Both the position numbers and the translations under genes were made by a program. This document shows, piece after piece, positions 51,163-59,888 of a stretch of 64,000 nt of DNA; positions within the stretch are counted from its first letter, which is position 1; each line of letters opens with the position of its first letter. The stretch comes from Flavobacterium stagni (GTDB lineage Bacteria; Bacteroidota; Bacteroidia; Flavobacteriales; Flavobacteriaceae): contig NZ_SBKN01000002.1 of NCBI RefSeq assembly GCF_004122105.1, positions 310,001-374,000 on the forward strand, in the 5' to 3' direction. A model generated the notes under the pieces. The model saw only the letters and a program-made list of their open reading frames with translations, did no database searches and was not told where the DNA came from.

Positions 51163-52244
51163 GAATCGTCTATGTCATACCCCGCATGTCGGGCGAAGGT
51201 GGTGTTCAACGTGTGATCGCGATGAAAGCCAACTATTGGGTACAACAGCATCAGGCTGAAGTGCATTTGGTGACACACGATCCCACTCCATCTTTTTATA
51301 CCTTACATTCTCAAGTGCGATTGCATTATATGAAACTTAAAGGCAATCGGTTGGGATATTTTATCCAATACATCACACAAGTCAAAGCGTTAATCCAACA
51401 AATTCAGCCCGACGTGGTCATGGTTTGTGACGGATTCAAAGGTTTTTTTCTACCCTATTTTATTCGCAAAATCCCTTGTGTTTTTGAATCTCATGGTTCC
51501 TATTATAACCGCGTTTTTCAACCCAATCAATCTTGGGTGAAAGATATGCAGTACCGCATAGAATTGGCCGTAAAGCGCCATTTAGCCAAACGATTTTCCC
51601 GATTTGTGGTTTTGTCTGAAGCGAGTGCCTCCGAATGGAATTTGCCCAATTCTACGGTTATTCCCAATCCCAATTGGGTGACTAAAGAAGCGGTTCAATT
51701 CTATCAACCCACTCCCATTGCGCTTGTGGTGGCCCGTCACAGTTATGAAAAAGGAATCGATCGTGTTTTAGCGATTTGGAAACAATTTACCGGGCAACAT
51801 CCCGATTGGCAATTGCATATTTATGGATCAGGTGATGCTACAGACCACCAATTATTGGCATCGAAATTTGGGATTACCCACTCGGTCCGATTTTTTGAAC
51901 CGGTTCATCAAATGGAAGCGGTATACCAAAAAGCCGGAATGTTTTTAATGACTTCCCGATTTGAAGGGCTGCCCATGTCCATGATTGAGGCGTTAGCATT
52001 CGGAATTCCCTGTGTGGCCTACGATTGTCCTGTGGGCCCCCGTTCGTTATTACAGGGCAAAAATGGATTTCTTGTTCAAGAGCAAGACGAAGCTACTTTT
52101 TTAACGAGAATGAATGCTATTGCTTCGGACAACTATGCAAAAGAGGAGATGTCGAATGCCGCTCGAGAATCGGTGCAGCAGTTTGAAATATCCATTGTGA
52201 TGCGACGTTGGTTCGAATTGTTAACCGAACTTGGAGTTCGTTAA
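51159..52244 (+). CDS. GT4 family glycosyltransferase
   Basis: The 361-residue GT-B enzyme opens with VYVIPRMSGEGGVQRVIAMK and carries VARHSYEKGIDRVLAIWKQF near 186 and the donor E-x7-E motif SRFEGLPMSMIEALAFGIPC near 267. GPVGPRSLLQGKNGFLV-like text after it is typical of GT4 (PimB/WcaL group). It starts inside the FdtA-like gene stop (ATGA, 4 bp). Its last 4 bp overlap the end of the convergent GT2 gene. Confidence 0.88.
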   Translation: MRIVYVIPRMSGEGGVQRVIAMKANYWVQQHQAEVHLVTHDPTPSFYTLHSQVRLHYMKLKGNRLGYFIQYITQVKALIQQIQPDVVMVCDGFKGFFLPYFIRKIPCVFESHGSYYNRVFQPNQSWVKDMQYRIELAVKRHLAKRFSRFVVLSEASASEWNLPNSTVIPNPNWVTKEAVQFYQPTPIALVVARHSYEKGIDRVLAIWKQFTGQHPDWQLHIYGSGDATDHQLLASKFGITHSVRFFEPVHQMEAVYQKAGMFLMTSRFEGLPMSMIEALAFGIPCVAYDCPVGPRSLLQGKNGFLVQEQDEATFLTRMNAIASDNYAKEEMSNAARESVQQFEISIVMRRWFELLTELGVR

Positions 52245-53119
52245 TTGCGCATCAAATAATACAATTTATACAAGTCGAAAATCCGAATATTGGGTTTGCT
52301 GGAGCGTAAATTGCGTTTCATTTGTGGGGCAAGTAGTAGTAGAATAGGGTAGAGTATCGGTTTAAGTCGCCATTGCAAAATGCGTTTATGCCATTTCAAG
52401 GCCTTAATGTCTTTAGAAGTTATCCATCCTTTTTGTACCATTTTTTTGGCATTTTCCAAGGCTTGTTTTGTTTTTTCTAAAAACACTTCGTTCTCTTCCA
52501 GTCCGAGGTGAATAGCCGGATTATCAATGTGTGTAATGGTTTGCCCCGTGTTTGCAATTCCTTTGACAAAGAGCAAATCTTCGTACCCATAAGAGGCAAT
52601 CGTCGGATTGAATTGCACGGCTTCAAACACTTTCCGCTCGATGCATAAGTTGGAGGTAAGGCAAGTAGCATATGGATTGATTTGACGTTTTTCAACCGGA
52701 ATTTCTTCCCTTTTTTTGCCATAAATCCAACGCAGACGTAAGTTAGCCGTCGGTTTTTCGGTTTGGTAAGCAATGCCGCCAAATACAATGTGATGTTCTT
52801 GAATCGCCTTCAAATACCGTAGTATAAAATCAGCGTGTTGCGGCATCATATCGCCATCCAAAAACAAAAAGTGGGTTCCTTTTGCCGCTTTTGCCAAAGC
52901 ATTTCGATTGGCTGCACGACCTTTGTTTTCCGTATGGGAAATAAATTGACAATGGGGCCAACTGTTGATTTTTTCATTGGATGGGTTCCAATGGGAATGC
53001 GATGCATCATCAAAAACCAATATTTCAAAGGGATAGGCTGCTTCGATACACTGTTGGTGTAGTACTTCCACGAGCGGAAGCATATCCCTATCGTATGTTG
53101 GCAGCAGGATGGAAAGCAT
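52241..53119 (-). CDS. GT2 family glycosyltransferase
   Basis: The 292-residue GT-A enzyme starts LSILLPTYDRDMLPLVEVLH, has the first Asp motif in EILVFDDASHS near 36, and HFLFLDGDMMPQHADF near 88 with the DxD metal site. A C-terminal stretch of Lys-rich helices (KMVQKGWITSKDIKALKWHK) is followed by one likely membrane-associated helix (LKPILYPILLLLAP). Its ATG shares one base with the ftsE stop (TAATG), so it is translated with ftsE despite belonging by type to the glycan cluster. Confidence 0.87.
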   Translation of the reverse strand: MLSILLPTYDRDMLPLVEVLHQQCIEAAYPFEILVFDDASHSHWNPSNEKINSWPHCQFISHTENKGRAANRNALAKAAKGTHFLFLDGDMMPQHADFILRYLKAIQEHHIVFGGIAYQTEKPTANLRLRWIYGKKREEIPVEKRQINPYATCLTSNLCIERKVFEAVQFNPTIASYGYEDLLFVKGIANTGQTITHIDNPAIHLGLEENEVFLEKTKQALENAKKMVQKGWITSKDIKALKWHKRILQWRLKPILYPILLLLAPQMKRNLRSSKPNIRIFDLYKLYYLMRN

Positions 53120-53802
53120 TATACGGTTTTCTGAACCACTTCAAAAATGGCTCCGTCTTCACATTTTAAGGTTTTGGAAGGGTATTTTAACAACAAGGCA
53201 TAATCGTGTGTTGCCATGATGATGGTTTTTCCGTTGGCATTAATTTTCTTCAACAATTCCAATACTTCAGCACTGGTTTGCGGGTCAAGATTACCTGTGG
53301 GTTCGTCGGCCAAAATTAATTCGGGGTCGTTTAATAACGCACGAGCAATGGCCACTCGTTGTTGTTCACCACCCGACAATTGGTGTGGCATTTTGGAAGC
53401 AAATCCTTTCATACCAACGTGATCCAACACTTCGTCAATTTTGTCTTGCATTTCCCCTTTGTCGGTCCAACCTGTAGCTTTTAAAACAAACAACATGTTC
53501 TCGTTCACCGAACGATCGGGAAGCAATTTAAAATCTTGGAAAACGACGCCTAATTTACGGCGTAAAAACGGAATGTCTTTTTCCTTCAATGTTGGTAAAT
53601 CATAGTCCACCACATATCCTTCACCCACCGTAAGTGATAAATCACCATACAAAGTTTTCATCAAACTACTTTTTCCTGTACCACTTTTTCCAATGATGTA
53701 AAGGAAATCACCAGGATTCACTTCGAGATTCACTTGGGATAAAATGACACGGTTTTCTTGATAAATCGTTGCATTTTGTAACGATACGACGGGTTGCGAC
53801 AT
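53119..53802 (-). CDS. ftsE: Cell-division ATP-binding protein FtsE-like
   Basis: The 227-residue ABC ATPase has Walker A GKSGTGKSSL at 38-47, the Q-loop LGVVFQDFKLLPDRSV near 83, signature LSGGEQQRVAIARAL near 142 and Walker B LILADEPTGNLD near 162. FtsE pairs with the membrane protein FtsX to control peptidoglycan hydrolases at division, but no ftsX lies next to it here; in Bacteroidota the two are often apart. A LolD-type ATPase is the main alternative. A GT2 gene is coupled at its 3' end. Confidence 0.87.
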   Translation of the reverse strand: MSQPVVSLQNATIYQENRVILSQVNLEVNPGDFLYIIGKSGTGKSSLMKTLYGDLSLTVGEGYVVDYDLPTLKEKDIPFLRRKLGVVFQDFKLLPDRSVNENMLFVLKATGWTDKGEMQDKIDEVLDHVGMKGFASKMPHQLSGGEQQRVAIARALLNDPELILADEPTGNLDPQTSAEVLELLKKINANGKTIIMATHDYALLLKYPSKTLKCEDGAIFEVVQKTV

Positions 53803-54525
53803 AAGAGTATTTTGTTAGTGGGGTAAAAGTACTAAAGTTAACGTAGGTTTTCAAAATAAATTTTAGGGAATAGGTGATAGTCATTAGACGGTGGACTTTA
53901 GACGTTAGTTGTTGGAGGAAGTAAGTTTTTGGAAGGGGTGTAGAAGTGTATGGGGTGAAAAAGTGTATGGGTGTAAATGCGGAAGGGGTTTAAAAGTGTA
54001 AATAGGAATAAAAGGTAATAACCATAGTAGCCTCGGCTCAATGAAGGCTTAGAAGCTTAGCTTCTCAGAATCTCAGGAGCTTTCATGCACTTTCCTTCGT
54101 GTTTTGTTCGATTTTGAAGCAACGCGAGTTATTTTTCCCCAATCGATTAGGGGCGCAACTATGGCACAACTGTGGCACAACCCTGAAGGAAACTAGAAGG
54201 AAACTAGAAGAAAAGTAAACAGTGTACAGTATTCAGTTTTCAGATTAACTTAACATGTCATGTAGGTTGGAAGTACAGTTTAGTTAAATTAAAAATTAGG
54301 ATACCTTGTGTTAGCTGATGTGGGTTAAAATGAAGTTGTTTTTATTTTGAATAAAGTATAATTCAGTTTGATAAGTCAGCGCTTAAAAAGCATCGGAATT
54401 CCCTACTCGGTCTATCAAAAGGCTGCGACGGGTTGGGTTTAAATGAACGAATTGCTGTATAACTTTTGTTAAGAAAAATGTTTATAATAAAACCCGTTAA
54501 CCTCCCGTTATACTAGGGATACACG
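53803..54525. repeat. Long non-coding spacer with several phrase repeats
   Basis: This 720-bp stretch holds no supported gene. It contains GTGTATGGGG/GTGTAAAT phrases (53940-54010), a segment whose complement is CTGAGATTCTGAGAAGCTAA (54050-54080; same family as at 381 and 21967 but in reverse orientation), and the tandem GAAGGAAACTAGAAGGAAAC near 54185. The stretch 54270-54480 is AT-rich and featureless apart from the approach to the promoter at 54526. Confidence 0.55.
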
Positions 54526-54533
54526 TATTTTTG
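54526..54533 (+). promoter_or_regulatory. -7 element of the TPR/OMP operon
   Basis: TATTTTTG matches TAnnTTTG and ends 24 bp before the ATG at 54558, which it supports over the in-frame TTG at 54531. Confidence 0.6.
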
Positions 54534-54557
54534 AATACGTACCAAAATTGGATAAAC

Positions 54558-57500
54558 ATGCGAAAATTAGAATTGTTTTTAGTGCTTAACGGCTTGGCAA
54601 TCACCTCCGTGGCTACGGCGCAACAAACCGCGGTATACACTCATCAATTGAGTGATTTTGACCGTGCTGTAGCCTTGTATAAAGACCAGCAATATTTGGC
54701 AGCTCAGTTACTTTTTGATAAAGTGAGTCAGCAAAATAAAGAAGTAGAAGTACAAGCCGATTGTGCTTTTTACATGGCCAGTTGTGCGGTACATTTAAAC
54801 CAACCCAATGCGGCGACCATGGTACAGGATTTTGCTGCGCAGTATCCCACAAGTACGAAGTTAAACCAGACTTACATTGAAGTCGCCCATTATTACTTCG
54901 AGCAAGGCGATTATCCCCACGCGTTGGAGTATTTTGACAAAGTGGATGAAAGTGCGCTCACCTATGAAGAATTGGACCAATTCAATTTCCAAAAAGGCTA
55001 CGCGTATTTCAGTGCAAAAAAAGCCAAAGAAGCTACGGCCTACTTCAATAAGGTTGCCAATTCCAAAAAATACGGTTCACAAGCCCGCTATTATTTGGGG
55101 GTAATGGCCTACGATAATGATAATTTTAAAGATGCCTCCAAGTATTTTGATCAGGTGGCTGGCGATGAAAAGTTCAAAGAAAAACTGTCTTACTTTCAAG
55201 CCGACATGAGTTTCCGTCAGGGGAATTTTGATAAAGCCATCGAACAAGGGAAGACGGCCATGGCGAAGTCCTCTGCGGCAGAAAAATCAGAATTGAATAA
55301 GATCATAGGCGAAAGTTATTTTAACCAAAAAAAATACGCCGAAGCCTTGCCGTATTTGAAAGAATACCGCGGTAAAAAAGGCAAATGGAGCAATACCGAT
55401 TACTACCAATTGGGGTACACCTATTACCAACAAAAAGATTACGAAAACGCCATTTTGCAATTCAATAAAATTATTGATGGGAACGACCATGTTGCGCAAA
55501 ACGCCTACTATCACTTGGGTGAAAGTTATATGCGTACCGATCGTAAACCCCAAGCGTTAACGGCGTTTAAGAGTGCATCCGATATGAATTTTGAGGTAAA
55601 AATTCAGGAAGATGCGGCTTATAATTATGCGAAGTTGAGTTATGATATTGGGAATTCCTACCAAAGTGTGCCTGATATATTATCCGGATTTATAAAAAAA
55701 TACCCCAACAATCCCAACAAAAAAGAAATCGAAGGCTTGTTGATCAATTCTTATATTACTTCCAAAAATTACAAAGAAGCCTTGTATTTGTTGGAGATGA
55801 ACAAATCACCTGAAAACCGTGGTGCTTATCAAAAAGTGGCTTTTTACCGCGGTTTGGAATTGTATACCGACGGCGATTACAAAGAAGCACAAGTACTGTT
55901 TAAAGCGTCGTTGCGCGAACCCAAAGACGCGCGATTTACAGCCCGTGCTACGTTTTGGAAAGGCGAAACCGAATACCTGTTTGATAATTTTCAAGAAGCC
56001 TTGCTCAGTTTCAAACAGTTTGAAGGCATGGCAGAAGCCAAGGGTACTCCCGAGTACAAAAACATCAATTACAACATTGCCTATTGTTATTTCAAACAAA
56101 AAGAATACGATCAGGCAGGGAATTATTTCCAAAAACAAATCGATGCAGTTAAAGACGACCGAATTCGTTTAAACGATTCCTATTTGCGTTTGGGGGATAG
56201 CCGATTTGTAACCTCCAAATACTGGCCGGCTATGGATGCCTATAACAAGGCGATTGACATGAAAGTGGTGGATGCCGATTATGCCGCCTACCAAAAAGCC
56301 ATCAGTTATGGTTTTGTAGCAAAAAATGACCGAAAGATTGAAGATTTCGTGAAGTTTTTACAAACCTTCAAATCTTCGCAATACCGCGATGATGCTTTGT
56401 TCGAATTGGCGAATACGTATGTGGCTGAGCGAAAAATTGATCAGGCGATTAAAACCTATGATGATTTATTAAAAGAGTTTCCGGGCGGAACCTATGCTGC
56501 CAAAGCGGTTTTACGCCAAGGATTGGTATATTACAACGACAACAAGGATGAATTGGCTTTAACCAAATTTAAAAAGGTGGCCGCCGATTTTCCAGGAACA
56601 CCCGAATCCATTGAAGCGGTGACAACTGCCCGATTGATTTATGTGGAAAATGGTCGTGTAGATGAATATGCTACTTGGGTGCGCTCATTGAGTTTTGTCG
56701 AAGTTTCAGATAAAGAACTCGATGACGATACGTATGAAGCAGCAGAAAAACAATATTTGCAAAACAATGTGAAGTTGGCCATCTCTTCTTTAAGCGGCTA
56801 CATCGCAAAATTCCCACACGGATTGCATGCATTGAAAGCGAATTTCTATTTGGCGCAATCCTATTACGCGGATGGATTAGAACAAAATGCAGTTCCCAAA
56901 TACGATTATGTAATTGACCAACCTAAGAATGAGTTTACGGAACAATCACTGGCGCGTTTGTGCGAAATTCATTTGAAGAAAAACGATTATGCCAAAGCCA
57001 CTCCGGTATTGCAACGTTTGGAAGCCGAAGCGGATTTCCCACAAAATAAAACTTTTGCCCAAGCCAATTTGATGCGAGCGTATTACGAAACCAAAGATTA
57101 CCCGAATGCAGTAGTTTATGCGGAAAAAGTGTTGAACAATCCCAAGACGGATAATAAGGTAAAAAGTGATGCACAAATTATCATCGCCCGTTCGGCCATC
57201 AAAGCCAATGATGAAGCCAAAGCCCGCGTGGCGTATGCGAATTTGTTGAAAATTGCCAAAGGCGAGCTCGCTGCAGAAGCATTGTATTATGACGCCTATT
57301 TTAAAAACAAAGACGGCAAATATGCTGATTCGAATAAAATCGTTCAAAAATTAGCTAAAGACTATTCCGGGTACAAATATTTTGGTGCCAAAGGATTGGT
57401 CGTAATGGCTAAAAATTATTATGGAATGAAAGATAGTTTCCAAGCCACCGCCATTTTAGGTAGTGTGATTGACAACTTCGCCGAATACCAAGATGTGGTC

Positions 57501-57581
57501 GATGAAGCCAAAGCGGAATTGGACCGCATCAAAGCAGAAGAGTCGAAAACCAATTCTTCCATTGAAAACAACGGCAAATAA
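54558..57581 (+). CDS. Exported tetratricopeptide repeat protein
   Basis: The 1007-residue protein has a signal peptide (LELFLVLNGLAITSVATA) and more than twenty TPR/Sel1-type helix pairs throughout, such as ALEYFDKVDESALTYEELDQ, ALPYLKEYRGKKGKWSNTDY and AIKTYDDLLKEFPGGTYAAK, the latter resembling the CpoB/YbgF and BamD type. It is probably periplasmic or outer-membrane attached and acts as a scaffold. The next gene, a beta-barrel protein, starts 11 bp after its stop, so the two form an operon and probably a complex. Confidence 0.9.
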   Translation: MRKLELFLVLNGLAITSVATAQQTAVYTHQLSDFDRAVALYKDQQYLAAQLLFDKVSQQNKEVEVQADCAFYMASCAVHLNQPNAATMVQDFAAQYPTSTKLNQTYIEVAHYYFEQGDYPHALEYFDKVDESALTYEELDQFNFQKGYAYFSAKKAKEATAYFNKVANSKKYGSQARYYLGVMAYDNDNFKDASKYFDQVAGDEKFKEKLSYFQADMSFRQGNFDKAIEQGKTAMAKSSAAEKSELNKIIGESYFNQKKYAEALPYLKEYRGKKGKWSNTDYYQLGYTYYQQKDYENAILQFNKIIDGNDHVAQNAYYHLGESYMRTDRKPQALTAFKSASDMNFEVKIQEDAAYNYAKLSYDIGNSYQSVPDILSGFIKKYPNNPNKKEIEGLLINSYITSKNYKEALYLLEMNKSPENRGAYQKVAFYRGLELYTDGDYKEAQVLFKASLREPKDARFTARATFWKGETEYLFDNFQEALLSFKQFEGMAEAKGTPEYKNINYNIAYCYFKQKEYDQAGNYFQKQIDAVKDDRIRLNDSYLRLGDSRFVTSKYWPAMDAYNKAIDMKVVDADYAAYQKAISYGFVAKNDRKIEDFVKFLQTFKSSQYRDDALFELANTYVAERKIDQAIKTYDDLLKEFPGGTYAAKAVLRQGLVYYNDNKDELALTKFKKVAADFPGTPESIEAVTTARLIYVENGRVDEYATWVRSLSFVEVSDKELDDDTYEAAEKQYLQNNVKLAISSLSGYIAKFPHGLHALKANFYLAQSYYADGLEQNAVPKYDYVIDQPKNEFTEQSLARLCEIHLKKNDYAKATPVLQRLEAEADFPQNKTFAQANLMRAYYETKDYPNAVVYAEKVLNNPKTDNKVKSDAQIIIARSAIKANDEAKARVAYANLLKIAKGELAAEALYYDAYFKNKDGKYADSNKIVQKLAKDYSGYKYFGAKGLVVMAKNYYGMKDSFQATAILGSVIDNFAEYQDVVDEAKAELDRIKAEESKTNSSIENNGK

Positions 57582-57592
57582 TTAGGGACAAC

Positions 57593-59362
57593 ATGAGAAA
57601 GCAAAATCTATATATCGCAGTTACGTTAGGGGTACTTTTTGGAAGTTCGACCCTAAGGGCACAAAAACAAGATGAAAACATCGGAACCGAAGTGGTGAAT
57701 GTGGTCAAGCCGTATACGCCAACGATTTCAGATGCTTTTAAAGTAAAAGAAACACCCTCTTTGGAAGATGAAGAAACAACCAAAAGGGAAACTATTCAAT
57801 ACAATATTTTTTCTTTTCCCGTGGCCTCCACATTTACCCCAGCCAAAGGAAAAGCAGCTGGAGTAGAACAAGAGCCGAAAGCGAAATTGTATAATAATTA
57901 TGCCACTTTAGCGGCAGGGAATTACGGCAATATTAACGGCGAATTGTTTCTAACGCATACCTTAGAAAATAGTGATTATGTGGGCGTCATGTTGCGTCAC
58001 TTATCTTCGCAAGGCGGGATTAAAGATGTAAAGTTGGATGATAATTTTTCCAATACCGGGTTGGACCTAACCTACGGCAGTAAATCCCAAAAAATGGCTT
58101 GGAATGCCGATTTGGGTTATCAGCGCCAAGTGTACAATTGGTATGGATTGGATTCAAATTTGTATTCGGGAATGACTCCTGAAGCACAAGATGCTTTTTT
58201 CAATTCCTTGGAAACCAAAAATGCTTACCAAACCATTTATGCCTGTGGCCGCTTGCAATTGAGTGAAAGTGCATTCAAAGAAGCCAGTTTGCGATTTACC
58301 CATTTTTCGGATAGTTATTCCTCTGCAGAAAACCGTTTTGTTGCCAAACCTTCCTTCGAATTTCGTGTGATGGACGAGAAAGTGAAATTGGATATGGTGT
58401 TGGATTATTTGGGGGGTTCATTTGATAAAGATTATTTCAATACTACCGGAATTAAATACGGGTTTGCCAACTTTGGGGCGCAGCCTTCGTTCCAAATCAA
58501 TCGCGATGATTTTACGGTGAATTTTGGAGCGGCGTTTTTCTACAGTTCGGCCACAGAGGGCGGCGAAAGTAAGTTTTTTGTGTATCCAAAAATTACAGCG
58601 AGTTATAAAGTTGTGGGCGATATTATGGTGGCCTATGCTGGGGCAGAAGGAAATTTGAAACAAAACTCGTATCGCGATTTTGTGCAAGAGAATTTCTTTT
58701 TGTCGCCAACACAAATGGTGGCTCCCACCGATCAAAAATACGATATCTATTTTGGGTTAAAAGGTAAGTTAGCCAACGCGATTGGGTATAATGTTCGCGC
58801 TTCTTATTTGACTGAAGATAACCGTGCCTTGTTCCGTAACAATGTATATGATGCCGGAGTTGTAGATCCTAAAGATTATGCTTTAGGCAATACATTTGGA
58901 GTGGTGTATGATAAGTTGAATACATTAAGTCTCTTTGGGGAATTGAAAGCCGATTTATCGAAAAATGTACAGTTTGGCGCCAATGCCACGATCAACAGTT
59001 ACAAAACTTCTGCCGAGCAAGAAGCCTGGAATTTACCGAGTATCCGCGTTGCCTCTACGTTAGATATTGCCATCACTCAAAAATGGTATACAGGAGGTTC
59101 GGTATTTTTTGTAGGCGATCGTAAAGAATACAAGTTCCAATACAATTCAGCGGTATTGCCTATAGTTCCTTACACCCCAGAAATCATCACGTTAAAGAGT
59201 TATTTTGACTTAAACGCTCATTTGGGGTACAAGCATAACGAGCGCATGACCTTTTTCTTAAAAGGCAATAATTTAGCCAATCAGAATTACCAAAAATGGT
59301 TGAATTATCCCGTGCAAGGTGTTCAGGTGTTGTTGGGGGCCAATATCAAATTTGATTTCTAA
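57593..59362 (+). CDS. Outer-membrane beta-barrel (TonB-dependent receptor-like) protein
   Basis: The 589-residue protein has a signal peptide (LYIAVTLGVLFGSSTLRA) and alternating beta strands with an aromatic C-terminal end (QVLLGANIKFDF), as expected for an outer-membrane barrel. An N-terminal segment, EVVNVVKPYTPTISDAFKVK, recurs in Flavobacteria next to such TPR proteins. No clear plug domain or TonB box is seen, so it may be only the barrel. It is co-transcribed with the TPR gene and ends at a terminator. Ligand unknown. Confidence 0.8.
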   Translation: MRKQNLYIAVTLGVLFGSSTLRAQKQDENIGTEVVNVVKPYTPTISDAFKVKETPSLEDEETTKRETIQYNIFSFPVASTFTPAKGKAAGVEQEPKAKLYNNYATLAAGNYGNINGELFLTHTLENSDYVGVMLRHLSSQGGIKDVKLDDNFSNTGLDLTYGSKSQKMAWNADLGYQRQVYNWYGLDSNLYSGMTPEAQDAFFNSLETKNAYQTIYACGRLQLSESAFKEASLRFTHFSDSYSSAENRFVAKPSFEFRVMDEKVKLDMVLDYLGGSFDKDYFNTTGIKYGFANFGAQPSFQINRDDFTVNFGAAFFYSSATEGGESKFFVYPKITASYKVVGDIMVAYAGAEGNLKQNSYRDFVQENFFLSPTQMVAPTDQKYDIYFGLKGKLANAIGYNVRASYLTEDNRALFRNNVYDAGVVDPKDYALGNTFGVVYDKLNTLSLFGELKADLSKNVQFGANATINSYKTSAEQEAWNLPSIRVASTLDIAITQKWYTGGSVFFVGDRKEYKFQYNSAVLPIVPYTPEIITLKSYFDLNAHLGYKHNERMTFFLKGNNLANQNYQKWLNYPVQGVQVLLGANIKFDF

Positions 59363-59383
59363 TTCAAGAAAATTATATTTACC

Positions 59384-59415
59384 AACCTGTAAGCGTAGGT
59401 TTACAGGTTTTTTTT
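59384..59415 (+). terminator. Terminator before the Gre-like gene
   Basis: AACCTGTAA and TTTACAGGTT pair over 9 bp and are followed by eight T residues directly against the ATG at 59416. It ends the barrel gene but lies downstream of a -7-like TATATTTA at 59374-59381, so it may also act as a leader hairpin for the next gene. Confidence 0.75.
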
Positions 59416-59865
59416 ATGCGTATGAAAGACCAGATAAAAGTTCGCTACCAACAATTGTTACAAGACCGCATTGACGTCTTTAAAGACATGATTGCGCAGT
59501 TAACCGAAGGGGCACAAAACGATGCTAAAGGTTCGGCAGGCGATAAACACGAAACAGCCTTATCCATGATGCATTTGGAACAGGAAAAACTGAACAGTAA
59601 GTTGAAAGAAGTCCTCGACCAAAAAGCCATCATTGACCGCATGGATCCCAATCTAGTAACTACTAAAGTTGCCTTAGGGAGTTTGGTAGCAGTGAATGGA
59701 ATGTGGTTATTTATTGCTGCCGCCTTACCCAAAATCACCTTCGACGGAAAAACCATCATTGCTGTGTCTCCCCAAGCGCCATTAGGAAGTGCTTTGATGG
59801 GGCAGGAGGTGGGGTTTACCACACAAATTAATGGAAATCAATATACTATTGCGGCGATTTTTTAG
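59416..59865 (+). CDS. GreA/GreB-like small protein
   Basis: The 149-residue protein resembles transcript-cleavage factors: an N-terminal coiled coil (VRYQQLLQDRIDVFKDMIAQ and KGSAGDKHETALSMMHLEQE) and a C-terminal beta domain with the FKBP-like Gre pattern SPQAPLGSALMGQEVG. The two acidic tip residues of GreA's coiled coil cannot be located with certainty. Related Flavobacteria proteins are often misnamed 3-oxoacyl-ACP synthase. Start is either the ATG at 59416 or the one at 59422 (MKDQIKVRYQQL); the latter fits better after the terminator. asnB region genes follow. Confidence 0.65.
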   Translation: MRMKDQIKVRYQQLLQDRIDVFKDMIAQLTEGAQNDAKGSAGDKHETALSMMHLEQEKLNSKLKEVLDQKAIIDRMDPNLVTTKVALGSLVAVNGMWLFIAAALPKITFDGKTIIAVSPQAPLGSALMGQEVGFTTQINGNQYTIAAIF

Positions 59866-59888
59866 TTATCTACTAAAGATCAACCGCC

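Noticed and set aside
54400-54440. GGTTGGGTTTAAAT considered as a tRNA T-arm
   Set aside because: The rest of a cloverleaf, including acceptor stem and anticodon arm, cannot be built around it.
54613-56138. Several frames antisense to the TPR gene
   Set aside because: All are shadow frames over TPR repeats, without signal or conserved motif.
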